Below are positions 52,234 through 61,324 of a stretch of DNA of 64,000 bases, in pieces. Made by a program: the position numbers and the translations under genes. The DNA is from an uncultured Desulfobacterales bacterium. GTDB taxonomy: Bacteria > Desulfobacterota > Desulfobacteria > Desulfobacterales > SpSt-501. The stretch covers positions 342,538 through 406,537 of the forward strand of contig CALIUY010000012.1 of the NCBI GenBank assembly GCA_938048455.1, written 5' to 3'. The notes beneath the pieces were generated by a model. The model searched no databases. It had not been told where the DNA came from and saw only the letters and a program-made list of their open reading frames with translations. Each line of letters starts with the position of its first letter. Position 1 is the first letter of the stretch.

Positions 52234-53409
52234 TCATCTGCGCACGACGAGGGCGACGGCCTCCCCCCCGCCCAGGCAGAGCGAGGCGAGGCCCGTTTTC
52301 GCCTCCCGGCGGATCATCTCGTGCAGCAAGGTGACGAGCACGCGGCAGCCGCTCGCCCCGATCGGGTGCCCGAGGGCGACGCTGCCGCCGTTCACGTTCA
52401 CCCGCGCGGGATCGAGCTTCAGTTCGCGCAGCACGGCGACCGTCGATCCGCTGAAGGCCTCGTTGATCTCGAAGAGATCGACTTCGCCGATCCCGATTCC
52501 TTCTTTCGCCAGCACCTTGGGGATCGCGAGGAGGGGGGCGACGAGCACATACTTCATGTCGAGCCCCGCCGCCGCCTGGGCCCCGATGCGCGCGAGCACG
52601 CGGCAGCCGAGCGCGCGGGCCTTCGTCTCGGAGGTGACGACCACCGCGGCCGCCCCGTCGCTGATCACCGAGGAATTTCCCGCCGTGGCGTAGCCGTTTT
52701 TCTGAAAGGCCGGCGCCATGCGCGCGAGCACCTCGTAGGGGGTTTCGCGCGGGCATTCGTCTTTCCGGAACATCACGGGGTCCCCCTTGCGCTGCGGCAC
52801 GGCGACGGGGACGATCTCCTCGTCGAAACGCCCCGCCTGCACCGCGGCCACGGCGCGGCGGTAGGACTCGGCCGCGTAGCGGTCCTGGTCTTCGCGGCTG
52901 ACCCCGTATTTCTCGGAGCACAGGTCGTTCGAGATTCCCATGTGGAAGTCGTTCACGATGTCCCAGAGGCCGTCGTGCACCATGTGATCCTGGAGGGTGC
53001 CCGGTCCCATGCGGTAGCCGAAGCGCGCCTTTTCGAGGTAGTAGGGGGCGAGGCTCATGTTTTCCATCCCGCCCGCCACCACGACCTCGGCATCCCCGGT
53101 GCGGATCGCCTGGGCGGCGAGCATGACCGCTTTCAGGCCCGAACCGCAGACCTTGTTCACCGTGAGCGCCTCGACCTCCCAGGGCATGCGGGCCTGCACC
53201 GCGGCCTGTTTGGCCGGGTTCTGGCCGTAGCCGCAGGGGAGCACCTGACCGAGGATGACCTCGTTTACGGCTTCTTTGGCGATTCCGGCGCGGCGGACGG
53301 CTTCCTCGATCACGACGGCTCCGAGGCGCGTCGCCCCGACCGAGGCGAGGCTGCCGTTGAAGGCCCCCAGCGGCGTGCGCACCGCACTCACGATGACCGG
53401 CTGGTTCAT
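52234..53409 (-). CDS. Acetyl-CoA C-acetyltransferase (thiolase)
   Basis: 391 residues. The acyl-enzyme Cys is in VNKVCGSGLKAVMLA (near residue 89), the catalytic His in NVNGGSVALGHPIGASGCRV, and the C-terminal Cys in LCLGGGEAVALVV. It cleaves acetoacetyl-CoA with CoA to two acetyl-CoA, or works in reverse. It lies 48 bp downstream of icmF and 64 bp upstream of the HBD gene. Confidence 0.92.
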   Translation of the reverse strand: MNQPVIVSAVRTPLGAFNGSLASVGATRLGAVVIEEAVRRAGIAKEAVNEVILGQVLPCGYGQNPAKQAAVQARMPWEVEALTVNKVCGSGLKAVMLAAQAIRTGDAEVVVAGGMENMSLAPYYLEKARFGYRMGPGTLQDHMVHDGLWDIVNDFHMGISNDLCSEKYGVSREDQDRYAAESYRRAVAAVQAGRFDEEIVPVAVPQRKGDPVMFRKDECPRETPYEVLARMAPAFQKNGYATAGNSSVISDGAAAVVVTSETKARALGCRVLARIGAQAAAGLDMKYVLVAPLLAIPKVLAKEGIGIGEVDLFEINEAFSGSTVAVLRELKLDPARVNVNGGSVALGHPIGASGCRVLVTLLHEMIRREAKTGLASLCLGGGEAVALVVRR

Positions 53410-53457
53410 GGGGATTCTCCTCCTTCGCTCCCGAGCGGGCGGCGGCGGGCCGCCGGC

Positions 53458-56400
53458 TTACATGTTGCGTCGGTAGCGGCCGCCGACCGCGTACAGCGCC
53501 TGGGTGATCTGCCCGAGGCTGCAGCAGCGCACGGTCTGCATCAGCTCGGCGAAGATGTTCCCCCCGGAGAGGGCGACCTGCTGCAGCCGCTCGAGCGCGG
53601 CCGGAGCCTCGTGCGCGTGGCGCTCGTGGAACTCCCGCAGGCGCCGGAGCTGGGACTGCTTTTCCTCTTCGGTCGCGCGGGCGAGCTCGAGGGTCTCGGT
53701 GAAGCGGCCCTCGGCGGCGTGCGGGTCGCGGAAGGTGTTCACTCCGATGATCGGCAGCCGGCCGTCGTGTTTGAGGGCCTCGTAGTAGAGCGACTCTTCC
53801 TGGATCTTGGCCCGCTGATAGCCCGTTTCCATCGCTCCCAGCACGCCGCCGCGCTCCGTCAGGCGGTCGAACTCGGCGAGCACCGCCTCCTCGACGAGCC
53901 GGGTCAGCTCCTCGACGATGTAGCTGCCCTGGTTGGGGTTCTCGTTTTTCGTCAGGCCCCACTCGCGGTTGATGATCAGCTGGATCGCCAGCGCCCGGCG
54001 CACGGATTCGGCGCTTGGGGTCGTGATCGCCTCGTCGAAGGCGTTCGTGTGCAGGCTGTTGCAGTTGTCGTAGATCGCGCACAGCGCCTGGAGGGTCGTG
54101 CGGATGTCGTTGAACTGGATGTCCTGGCTGTGCAGCGAGCGCCCCGAGGTCTGGATGTGGTACTTGAGCTGCTGGCTGCGCGGCCCGCCGCCGTATTTGT
54201 GTTTCATGGCGATCGCCCAGATGCGGCGGGCGACCCGGCCGATCACCGTGTACTCGGCGTCCATGCCGTTGGAGAAGAAGAAGGAGAGATTCGGGCCGAA
54301 GCTGTCGATCGGCATGCCGCGCGAGAGGTAGTACTCGACGTAGGTGAAGCCGTTGGCGAGCGTGAAGGCGAGCTGGGTGATCGGGTTCGCCCCGGCCTCG
54401 GCGATGTGGTAGCCGGAGATCGACACCGAATAGAAGTTGCGCACGCGGTTCTGGATGAAATACTCCTGGATGTCGCCCATCATCTTGAGCGCGAAGTCGA
54501 TCGCGAAGATGCAGGTGTTCTGCCCCTGGTCTTCCTTGAGGATGTCGGCCTGGACCGTGCCGCGCACGACTTCGAGCACCGCCTGCCGGATGCGGGCTTC
54601 CTCCTCGGCATCCGGGGCGCGGCCGTGCTCGGAGGCGAATTTTTCGAGTTGCTGGTCGATCGCCGTGTTGAGGAACATGGCGAGCACGATGGGGGCCGGG
54701 CCGTTGATCGTCATCGAGACCGAGGTGTTCGGGGCGCAGAGCTCGAAGCCGCTGTAGAGCACCTTCATGTCCTCGAGGGTGCACACGCTCACCCCCGAGG
54801 TGCCCACCTTGCCGTAGATGTCGGGCCGCGGGTCGGGGTCGAAGCCGTAGAGGGTGACCGAGTCGAAGGCGGTCGAGAGGCGTTTGGCGGGGTAGGCGGC
54901 CGAGAGCAGCCGGAAGCGGCGGTTGGTGCGCGCGGGGTCGCCCTCGCCGGCGAACATGCGTGTCGGGTCCTCGTCGGTGCGCTTGAGCGGGAAGACGCCC
55001 GCCGTGTACGGGAAACGGCCGGGGACGTTTTCCTCGCGCAGGAAACGGTAGATTTCGGCCGGGTCGGCGAAGCGCGGCAGCGCCACCTTGGGGATGCGCG
55101 AGTGCGCGAGCGTCTCGGTGACAAGCGGCAGGCGGATCTCGCGCTCGCGCACCCGGTAGGAGAGCTCGTCGCCGGCGTAGATGCGGCGGATCTCCTCCCA
55201 CTCCGCCTCGAGACGCCGGGTCTCCGGGTCGATCGCCTCTTCGGCGCGGGCGAGCTCGGCCCGCAGGCGTTCCACGAGCTCGGGGGTCTCGGCGCGGGGA
55301 TCGAGGGCGGAGAGCGTCTCGGCGAGGTGCCATCGCCGACGCAGCGCTTCCATCTGCTCGGCCGTGCGGCGGTGGTAGGCGCGGACGGTTTCCGCGATCT
55401 CGCCCAGGTAGCGCACGCGCTCGGGCGGGATGATGATCGTCTTCGAGGAGGAGTGCTTGCCCTGCGGCCGCGGGATCCGGGATTCGAAGCGCACCCCGGT
55501 CTTTTCCGCGATCGCCTCGAGCAGCGCGTGGTAGAGGGCCGTCACGCCGTCGTCGTTGAACTTCGAGGCGATCGTCCCGTAGACGGGCATCTCCTCGGGC
55601 CGGCGGTCGAAGGCCCGGCGGTTGCGCTGCACCTGTTTTCGCACGTGAGTGAGGGCGTCCTCGCTGCCGCGCTTTTCGAACTTGTTGACCGCCACCAGGT
55701 CCGCAAAGTCGAGCATGTCGATCTTCTCGAGCTGGGAGGCCGCGCCGAACTCGGCCGTCATGACGTAGATCGAGACGTCGACCAGATCCACGATGCTCGA
55801 ATCCCCCTGGCCGATGCCCGCGGTCTCGGTGATGACGAGGTCGAAGCCGGCGGCCTTGACGGCGGCCACGGCGTCGGCCAGGGCCTCGGGGATCTCGGTC
55901 TGCGAGCGCCGGGTGGCGAGCGAGCGCATGTAGACCCGGGGATCGCCGATCGCGTTCATGCGGATGCGGTCGCCGAGCAGCGCCCCGCCGGTCCTGCGCC
56001 GGGAGGGATCGCAGCTGAGGATCGCGACGTGGACGGTTTTCAAGTCGTGGAGCAGGCGCACGATCAACTCGTCGGTGAGCGAGGACTTTCCCGCCCCGCC
56101 GGTCCCGGTGATGCCGACGACGGGGATCCGGCGGCCGGCGATGCGGCGTGCGAGTTCGGCGCGCAGCCGGGCGAGATGCCCGTTTTCGCGCGCCTTGGCG
56201 ACCTCGGCGGCCGTGATCAGACGGGCGACGAGCCCCTTGTTCTCGGGGGAGAGCCGATCGAGGGGCAGATCGAAGTCCTTCACCGTCGGGAAATCGATGC
56301 ACTGCACGAGGTGGTTGATCATCCCCTGCAGCCCCAGGCGCGCCCCGTCCTCGGGGGAGTAGATCTTGGTGACTCCGTAGGCCTCCAGTTCGCGGATCTC

Positions 56401-56727
56401 CTCGGCCACGATGACCCCGCCGCCTCCGCCGAAGACGCGGATGTGCGCCGCCCCGCGCTCCCGCAGCAGGTCGACGAGGTACTTGAAGAACTCGAGGTGG
56501 CCGCCCTGGTAGCTCGAGACGGCGACCCCCTGGGCGTCCTCCTCGATCGCCGCATCCACGATTTCCTGGACCGAGCGGTTGTGCCCGAGATGGATCACCT
56601 CGACGCCGGTGTCCTGGAGGATGCGGCGCATGATGTTGATGGCGGCGTCGTGACCGTCGAAGAGCGAGGTCGCGGTCACCACCCGGACGGGGTGGCGCGG
56701 GGTGTAGAGGGCCGATGCCTGGCTCAT
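53458..56727 (-). CDS. icmF: Fused isobutyryl-CoA mutase (IcmF)
   Basis: 1089 residues, the standard IcmF length. Order: B12-binding domain ([14 protein letters not shown], with axial His26; residues 1-140), MeaB-like G-protein chaperone domain (P-loop [12 protein letters not shown] at about 205-216, NKFE at the base-recognition position), and mutase TIM barrel (about 560-1089, including [20 protein letters not shown] and [20 protein letters not shown]). It interconverts isobutyryl-CoA and n-butyryl-CoA using adenosylcobalamin, and may also act on isovaleryl/pivalyl-CoA. STAFDSV is the IcmF rather than methylmalonyl-CoA mutase form. The start overlaps tetR (ATGA). Confidence 0.95.
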   Translation of the reverse strand: MSQASALYTPRHPVRVVTATSLFDGHDAAINIMRRILQDTGVEVIHLGHNRSVQEIVDAAIEEDAQGVAVSSYQGGHLEFFKYLVDLLRERGAAHIRVFGGGGGVIVAEEIRELEAYGVTKIYSPEDGARLGLQGMINHLVQCIDFPTVKDFDLPLDRLSPENKGLVARLITAAEVAKARENGHLARLRAELARRIAGRRIPVVGITGTGGAGKSSLTDELIVRLLHDLKTVHVAILSCDPSRRRTGGALLGDRIRMNAIGDPRVYMRSLATRRSQTEIPEALADAVAAVKAAGFDLVITETAGIGQGDSSIVDLVDVSIYVMTAEFGAASQLEKIDMLDFADLVAVNKFEKRGSEDALTHVRKQVQRNRRAFDRRPEEMPVYGTIASKFNDDGVTALYHALLEAIAEKTGVRFESRIPRPQGKHSSSKTIIIPPERVRYLGEIAETVRAYHRRTAEQMEALRRRWHLAETLSALDPRAETPELVERLRAELARAEEAIDPETRRLEAEWEEIRRIYAGDELSYRVREREIRLPLVTETLAHSRIPKVALPRFADPAEIYRFLREENVPGRFPYTAGVFPLKRTDEDPTRMFAGEGDPARTNRRFRLLSAAYPAKRLSTAFDSVTLYGFDPDPRPDIYGKVGTSGVSVCTLEDMKVLYSGFELCAPNTSVSMTINGPAPIVLAMFLNTAIDQQLEKFASEHGRAPDAEEEARIRQAVLEVVRGTVQADILKEDQGQNTCIFAIDFALKMMGDIQEYFIQNRVRNFYSVSISGYHIAEAGANPITQLAFTLANGFTYVEYYLSRGMPIDSFGPNLSFFFSNGMDAEYTVIGRVARRIWAIAMKHKYGGGPRSQQLKYHIQTSGRSLHSQDIQFNDIRTTLQALCAIYDNCNSLHTNAFDEAITTPSAESVRRALAIQLIINREWGLTKNENPNQGSYIVEELTRLVEEAVLAEFDRLTERGGVLGAMETGYQRAKIQEESLYYEALKHDGRLPIIGVNTFRDPHAAEGRFTETLELARATEEEKQSQLRRLREFHERHAHEAPAALERLQQVALSGGNIFAELMQTVRCCSLGQITQALYAVGGRYRRNM

Positions 56728-57455
56728 GAAACCTCCCGGGGGCCTCCTTCCGAGGGACTGTCCGCATCCGATCCGCCGCCGGCGGCCGGCGGATCGATCG
56801 GGGCCGGGAACTCCTCCGGACCCGCGGTGCACATGCGCAGGATGGCCGCCGTCTGGAGGCGGATGTAGTCTTCGATGCGGTAGTGCTTGGCGAGGAACCA
56901 GCGGCGGAACGTCCACATGTGCCCGAGGACGACGATGTTGTGGGCGAGGATTTCGATCGTCCGCTCGTTCAGGCGCGGCAGCTCGCCCGAGGAGGCCAGG
57001 CGGGCGAGGACGCCGACGAGCAGGCCGGTGATGCGCAGCTCGTTTTCGAGCACGCGGCGCTGCCACTGGGAGGGCAGGGACTGGGTCTGCTGGTAGATCA
57101 TCAGGATGAAGTCGCTCATGCGGTGGCAGACGAGAAAGTACTCGCGGATCACCTCGGCCAGCGCCTCTTTTCCCCCCGAGGCGTGGTTCATCGCCTGGGC
57201 GACGCCCTTTTCCATCTCGCTGTGGATCTGCTCGCAGACGAGATAGAGGATGTCCTCCTTGCAGTGAAAATACTCGTAGAGCGAGCCGATGGAGATGTCG
57301 GCCGCGCGGGCGATCTGGCGGGTCGTCGTCTTGTGGAAGCCGTTGCGGATGAAGAGTTGCACGGCGGCGTCGGCGATCTGCCGCCGGCGCCGTTCGACGA
57401 GACCCGGATCCTTGACCTGGGTGGGAATGGTCGCCTGGTGGATCTTGGCGGGCAT
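56724..57455 (-). CDS. TetR/AcrR-family regulator of the IcmF regulon
   Basis: 243 residues. The HTH is [20 protein letters not shown], then [20 protein letters not shown]. The C-terminal domain is longer than usual and ends in a low-complexity tail. It heads the icmF operon (4-bp overlap) and is divergent from the enoyl-CoA hydratase gene. A perfect 22-bp palindrome and an imperfect relative lie in the space between, making it the likely local repressor, relieved by an acyl-CoA. Confidence 0.9.
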   Translation of the reverse strand: MPAKIHQATIPTQVKDPGLVERRRRQIADAAVQLFIRNGFHKTTTRQIARAADISIGSLYEYFHCKEDILYLVCEQIHSEMEKGVAQAMNHASGGKEALAEVIREYFLVCHRMSDFILMIYQQTQSLPSQWQRRVLENELRITGLLVGVLARLASSGELPRLNERTIEILAHNIVVLGHMWTFRRWFLAKHYRIEDYIRLQTAAILRMCTAGPEEFPAPIDPPAAGGGSDADSPSEGGPREVS

Positions 57456-57500
57456 CTGTCCTCGGCGGGTGGTTTTCTCTGCAGCAGAGCGACTTGCTTT

Positions 57501-57522
57501 TCCGAACGAGCGCTCAATCGCC
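57501..57522. promoter_or_regulatory. Imperfect operator of the TetR/icmF operon
   Basis: TCCGAACGAGCGCTCAATCG at 57501-57520 has one perfect half (TCCGAACGAGC) of the palindrome at 57639-57660 and a partly matching second half. It lies about 45-67 bp before the tetR start, immediately downstream of the candidate minus-strand -10 box, where a bound dimer would block transcription. Confidence 0.6.
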
Positions 57523-57528
57523 CTTCGA

Positions 57529-57557
57529 CTCTTACATCCCGGTTGAAGCCCTGTCAA
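57529..57557 (-). promoter_or_regulatory. Candidate promoter of the tetR-icmF operon
   Basis: On the minus strand a perfect -35 TTGACA (57557-57552) is followed 17 bp later by TAAGAG (57534-57529). The operator at 57501-57522 starts 7 bp downstream, as expected for autorepression. Confidence 0.5.
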
Positions 57558-57606
57558 GAGACGACTTGAGCTCAGCTGGGAGTTGTTCCCTCCCCCCAAA
57601 CGCCTC

Positions 57607-57635
57607 TTGACAAGCACGACGACTTCTGGTTAGTG
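57607..57635 (+). promoter_or_regulatory. Candidate promoter of the enoyl-CoA hydratase operon
   Basis: Perfect -35 TTGACA (57607-57612), 17-bp spacer and a weak -10 TTAGTG (57630-57635). The 22-bp palindrome begins 4 bp later and would cover the start of transcription. Confidence 0.45.
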
Positions 57636-57638
57636 CAT

Positions 57639-57660
57639 TCCGAACGAGCGCTCGTTCGGA
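57639..57660. promoter_or_regulatory. 22-bp perfect palindromic operator
   Basis: The sequence is a perfect palindrome centred between 57649 and 57650; its central 16 bp are GAACGAGCGCTCGTTC, with TCC/GGA completing each side. It lies between the divergent tetR-icmF and enoyl-CoA hydratase genes and overlaps the likely start of the latter's transcript. The half-site recurs at 57501. This is the expected architecture for the TetR-type regulator encoded alongside. Confidence 0.75.
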
Positions 57661-57749
57661 GACGATGTTTCGCTACGGGGGCTTGGAGGGAGAGAGGTCG
57701 ACGAACATCCGACGCCATGAGGGAATCGGCAAAGGGGAGGGGCTTGACC

Positions 57750-58535
57750 ATGGGAGGAGAGGAGATCCTGCAGGTCGAGGAGGTCGAGGGCATTCGGACA
57801 CTCACCCTCAACCGGCCGGAGGTCATGAACGCGCTCAATTTCGCCCTGCTTCATGCGCTCCGGGCTGAGATCGAGGCGGTACGCTTCCGCCGTGACGTGC
57901 GTGTGATCCTCGTCACCGGGGCGGGCGACAAGGCCTTCTGCTCGGGGGCGGATCTCAAGGAGCGCGCCTCGCTCCCGCCCGAAAAGGTTCGCGAGTACAT
58001 CTTCACCATCCGCGAACTCTTCACCGCGATCGAGCAGTTGAACAAGCCGGTGATCGCCGCGGTGAACGGGGTCGCCCTGGGCGGGGGAACCGAGCTGGCG
58101 CTCGCCTGCGACATTCGTCTGGCCTCCAAGAACGCCACCCTCGGGCTGACCGAAACGCGGCTGGCCATCATTCCGGGAGCCGGCGGCACCCAGCGGCTGC
58201 CGCGGCTGGTCGGCCGGGGCAAGGCCAAGGAACTCATCTTCACCGGAAGGCGCGTGGACGCCGCGGAGGCGCTCGCCATCGGGCTCGTCAACCGCGTCTG
58301 CGAGCCGGCGGCGCTGCTTGCGGAGTGCCGCGCCATGGCCGCGATGATCTGCGAAGCCGGGCCGATTGCGATCGAGCAAGCCAAGTACGCGATCAACCAC
58401 GGCCTGGAGACCGATCTCGCCACGGGGCTGGCGATCGAGTCGAACGCTTACTGGGTCTGCATCCCCACCGCAGACCGCCTCGAGGGACTCGCCGCTTTCC
58501 GCGAGAAGCGCAAACCCCTCTACAAAGGACAATAG
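57750..58535 (+). CDS. Enoyl-CoA hydratase
   Basis: 261 residues. The ATG at 57750 follows GGGGAGGGGC; an ATG at 57717 is possible. Crotonase motifs: KAFCSGADLKE (oxyanion loop), GGGTELALACDIRLAS with the first catalytic Glu, and LTETRLAIIPGAGGTQRLPR with the second. Hydrates crotonyl-CoA or another enoyl-CoA to the 3-hydroxyacyl-CoA, filling the step between the dehydrogenase and HBD encoded on the opposite strand. Confidence 0.92.
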   Translation: MGGEEILQVEEVEGIRTLTLNRPEVMNALNFALLHALRAEIEAVRFRRDVRVILVTGAGDKAFCSGADLKERASLPPEKVREYIFTIRELFTAIEQLNKPVIAAVNGVALGGGTELALACDIRLASKNATLGLTETRLAIIPGAGGTQRLPRLVGRGKAKELIFTGRRVDAAEALAIGLVNRVCEPAALLAECRAMAAMICEAGPIAIEQAKYAINHGLETDLATGLAIESNAYWVCIPTADRLEGLAAFREKRKPLYKGQ

Positions 58536-58571
58536 CCGTACCCGAGCCGACCCGAGGAAAGGAGACCCCCG

Positions 58572-59738
58572 ATGAACGAGTACGACTACTGGAAGGTCTT
58601 TCCCCGCATGCCCCGCAAGGTGACGATCGGCGACATCACCGTGCGCGACGGATTCCAGCACCTCGAGAAATTCATCTCCACCCGGGCCAAGATCTTCTAC
58701 GCCGAGGAGATGATCTTCGCCGGCTGCCGCCATATCGAGGTGACCAACCTCGGCAACCCTTTCCTCATGCCGCAGTTTCGCGACGCCGAAGAGGTGCTCG
58801 CGCACCTGAAGAGCGCGCGCTTCCGCGAGCGGCTCCTCAAACGCGGGATCGACCCCGAGGCGATCTGCATCACCGCCGTGACCATCCGCGAGAGCGCGGT
58901 CGACCGGGCCGTCGAGCTGCGAAAGCGGGGGGTCGGCCCCGACCGGTGCCTGATGATGGTCTCGACCGAAGAGGAGCACCACTTCGCCAACTCGGGCTGC
59001 ACGCTGCCCCAGTACTGGAAGGAAGCCGAACGGGCGACCCGCAAATGCCGCGACGCCGGCATGCAGATGTGCGGCACGGTGAGCACGATCTGGGGCAGCC
59101 CGATCGCCGGGGCGACCGAACTTCAGGATGCGGTCGAATTCACGAAACGCTGGCTCTCGATCGGCGCAACCGACATCGAGCACGCGGACCACGACGGCAG
59201 CGCCTCGGCCCCCGAGGTCTATCGTTACTTCTCGATGATTCTCGACGCCCTCCCCGACACGCGCCTGCACATCGCCCACTTTCATGAGACCAAGCGCGTG
59301 GCTGCGGCCTCGGTGCTCGCCGCGCTCCAGGCGGGGATCACCCATTTCGAGGCGACGCTCGGCGGCATGGGCGGCCAGCCCGCCAATTTCCTCGACGACT
59401 GCCCCGTCCCGGGGACCGGGGAGTATTACTACAAAGATCCGCGCTACGTCGGGCTCGTCTGCCTCGAGGACCTCCTCGTCCAGATCGACGAGATGGGCAT
59501 CGAACACGGCTACGACGTCGACCGCGTCCTGTGGCTCGGCCGCCAGATGGAGCGCACCGTCGGCCACCGGCTGCGAAGCGAGGCGGTCGTCAACGGCCGC
59601 ACGCAGAAGGCGGGGCATCCTCAGTTCTCGCGGCCCGGCCTGAAAAAGCTCAAGGAAAAACTGGGCGAAAATCCCGGCCAGAAATTCCCCGCCGACTGGA
59701 GCGAGACGGTCGTTCTGCCGCCGGGGACGGTTCGGTGA
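58572..59738 (+). CDS. HMG-CoA lyase-like (HMGL/DRE-TIM) protein
   Basis: 388 residues. DRE-TIM metallolyase motifs are present: DITVRDGFQHLEKFI (acid-base Arg-Asp), THIEHADHDG-type region ATDIEHADHDGSAS, the HxH metal pair in LHIAHFHETKR and ATLGGMGGQPANF. It is about 80 residues longer than HMG-CoA lyase. The family cleaves or forms C-C bonds (HMG-CoA, citramalate, homocitrate, pyruvate carboxyl transfer); the substrate here is unknown, but its place after an enoyl-CoA hydratase favours a branched acyl-CoA. Confidence 0.8.
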   Translation: MNEYDYWKVFPRMPRKVTIGDITVRDGFQHLEKFISTRAKIFYAEEMIFAGCRHIEVTNLGNPFLMPQFRDAEEVLAHLKSARFRERLLKRGIDPEAICITAVTIRESAVDRAVELRKRGVGPDRCLMMVSTEEEHHFANSGCTLPQYWKEAERATRKCRDAGMQMCGTVSTIWGSPIAGATELQDAVEFTKRWLSIGATDIEHADHDGSASAPEVYRYFSMILDALPDTRLHIAHFHETKRVAAASVLAALQAGITHFEATLGGMGGQPANFLDDCPVPGTGEYYYKDPRYVGLVCLEDLLVQIDEMGIEHGYDVDRVLWLGRQMERTVGHRLRSEAVVNGRTQKAGHPQFSRPGLKKLKEKLGENPGQKFPADWSETVVLPPGTVR

Positions 59739-59778
59739 AGGCGAAACGAACTTCGAAGGAAAAGAAAGGAGCCGCTCG

Positions 59779-60567
59779 TTGAACGAACCGAAGGAGGCAA
59801 AGGAGGCCGGGCTGCGGCAAACCGCGGCCCGGACCGCAGAGAGCGCCGAGCGAACCGCCCGGGTGCGCTTTCTGCTCGATGTGATCCACCGCGCGGCCCT
59901 GCACCACGGGCTCTGGTTCACCGAAGTGCGCCATCAGCTCGGCCTGCGGGGGGCGCTCGAGACCCTCGATGCGGCCTGGAAGAGAAGCCTCGACCTCCAG
60001 CTGCACCGGCTCGCCCGCCTCCTCGGCTTCGAGCTGCAGGAAGGGCTGCCGCGGCCGCTGCTCGAGATGGAGGATGCCGCCTTCGATCAGCTCCTGGAGG
60101 GGCTCTGTGCGAACTGGCTCGCCGGCGACGGAGTCTGGTTCCAGGCGGTCGAGTTCGCCCACGGGATGAACGATGCCAAGCGCTGCAACGACTCGGTCTG
60201 GGCCCAGTTCGCGCCGCTGGAGGCCTGGTCGATCAAGCGCCTGCTCGGCCTCCCGGAGCGGCCCGGGCTCGAGGGCCTCAAGCAGGCCCTCGCCTGGCGC
60301 ATCTACGCCCGCATCAACGTCCAGTCCTGCTCCCAGGAGGGCCCGAACCGCCTCGTCTTCCGAATGGAAGAATGCCGCGTCCAATCCGCCCGCAAGCGCA
60401 AAGGACTGCCCGACTATCCCTGCAAGTCGGCGGGACTGGTCGAGTACACTTACTTCGCCCGCGCGATCGACGAGCGCATCGTGACCGAATGCATCGGCTG
60501 CCCCCCCGACCCCCACCCCGGGGGTTGGTACTGCGCCTGGCGCTTTACTCTGTCCGAAGGGGGCTGA
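59779..60567 (+). CDS. DUF6125-like protein (L-2-amino-thiazoline-carboxylate hydrolase-like fold)
   Basis: 262 residues from a TTG start after GAAAGGAG. It resembles the conserved hypothetical group called DUF6125, with WFQAVEFAHGMNDAKRCNDS in the middle and a Cys-rich end (MEECRVQSARKRKGLPDYPC, TECIGCPPDPHPGGWYCAWR). These cysteines could bind a metal. It is third in the enoyl-CoA hydratase/HMGL operon. Family assignment is from memory of the motif pattern; no function is known. Confidence 0.55.
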   Translation: MNEPKEAKEAGLRQTAARTAESAERTARVRFLLDVIHRAALHHGLWFTEVRHQLGLRGALETLDAAWKRSLDLQLHRLARLLGFELQEGLPRPLLEMEDAAFDQLLEGLCANWLAGDGVWFQAVEFAHGMNDAKRCNDSVWAQFAPLEAWSIKRLLGLPERPGLEGLKQALAWRIYARINVQSCSQEGPNRLVFRMEECRVQSARKRKGLPDYPCKSAGLVEYTYFARAIDERIVTECIGCPPDPHPGGWYCAWRFTLSEGG

Positions 60568-60619
60568 CCCGGCGGTTGGCAACCGGAGATGTTCGGGGGA
60601 AAAACCCGCGTCCCCCCCC

Positions 60620-60645
60620 AAAAAAGCCCCGCCGAGTGGCGGGGC
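60620..60645 (-). terminator. Rho-independent terminator of the small secreted-protein gene
   Basis: GCCCCGCC (60626-60633) and GGCGGGGC (60638-60645) form an 8-bp perfect stem with loop GAGT. On the minus strand it is followed by TTTTTT (60625-60620), 25 bp after the stop of the gene ending at 60671. Confidence 0.85.
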
Positions 60646-60670
60646 CGAACTCGGGGGGAAACGGCCGGCT

Positions 60671-61093
60671 TCAGCGGCCGGACTTCCACTGGAAGAGCGA
60701 CATCACCGGCTCGGCGCCGACCTGGATGCGGCGCTTCTGCTCCTTGCCCTGGAACACCGCCGCCACCTCGTAGCTCCCGGCCGGGAGGTTGGCGTACAGC
60801 CAGGGCCCCTGGGTCGTCGTCTCGAGCACCGCCTTGCCCTTCGCGTCGGTGATGCGCACGGCGACCGCGGAGAGGTATTTGCCCGTGCCGTCGGCGAAGA
60901 CCAGATGGGTGTTGAACGCCTTGGCGTGTTGTTTCATGGCCTCCCGCTCGTCTTTTCCCACCCCGCCGGAGAGGAACTCCACGCCGTGGGCCGTTTTCTG
61001 CTTGGCCAGGATCGCCGATGCGGTCGCCGGAACGGCGGTGAGAAGAAGCAGCACCACGGCAGCAGCGCTGATGACAGCCATCCATCGTCGCAT
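60671..61093 (-). CDS. Small exported protein with carboxypeptidase-regulatory-like domain
   Basis: 140 residues; the ATG at 61093 follows GGAAAGGAGGGAG. The signal peptide is RRWMAVISAAAVVLLLLTAV, cleaved after ATA/SA. The mature part has an Ig-like beta pattern with VLETTTQGPWLYANLPAGSY then EVAAVFQGKEQKRRIQVGAE, as in carboxypeptidase-regulatory/DUF4198-type folds. It is monocistronic, with its own promoter and terminator. Periplasmic; role unknown. Confidence 0.7.
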   Translation of the reverse strand: MRRWMAVISAAAVVLLLLTAVPATASAILAKQKTAHGVEFLSGGVGKDEREAMKQHAKAFNTHLVFADGTGKYLSAVAVRITDAKGKAVLETTTQGPWLYANLPAGSYEVAAVFQGKEQKRRIQVGAEPVMSLFQWKSGR

Positions 61094-61194
61094 CGCAACT
61101 CCCTCCTTTCCTCGGTTCAAAGAAACGATCCTCCACCGCCGGGGGATCCGGCGTGTGGGAACCGGGTACAGGCGGATTTTTCGGGATTAAAAGA

Positions 61195-61222
61195 ATACTA
61201 AGGCGCATCCGCTTGTTGTCAA
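61195..61222 (-). promoter_or_regulatory. Sigma-70-type promoter of the small secreted-protein gene
   Basis: On the minus strand perfect TTGACA (61222-61217), 16-bp spacer and TAGTAT (61200-61195, four of six consensus bases). Transcription would begin near 61188, about 95 bp before the ATG at 61093. Confidence 0.55.
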
Positions 61223-61324
61223 GGCGCGAGACCTCTCCACCCGGAAATTTCCCGGACGCTTGACGGCCGCGGGCCGTCGTGGTTGAAGGAAATTACCCCT
61301 CCCAGGGCGCAAGGAGGATTCAGG

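Noticed and set aside
52166-56767. 1533-codon minus-strand open frame overlapping icmF in another frame
   Set aside because: Low-complexity Arg/Pro/Gly translation; icmF and thiolase in the correct frames have all catalytic motifs.
51793-56868. Very long plus-strand open frame (1691 codons) opposite icmF, thiolase and HBD
   Set aside because: It is the antisense shadow of recognised high-GC genes; the composition is Arg/Gly/Asp-rich with no domain motif.
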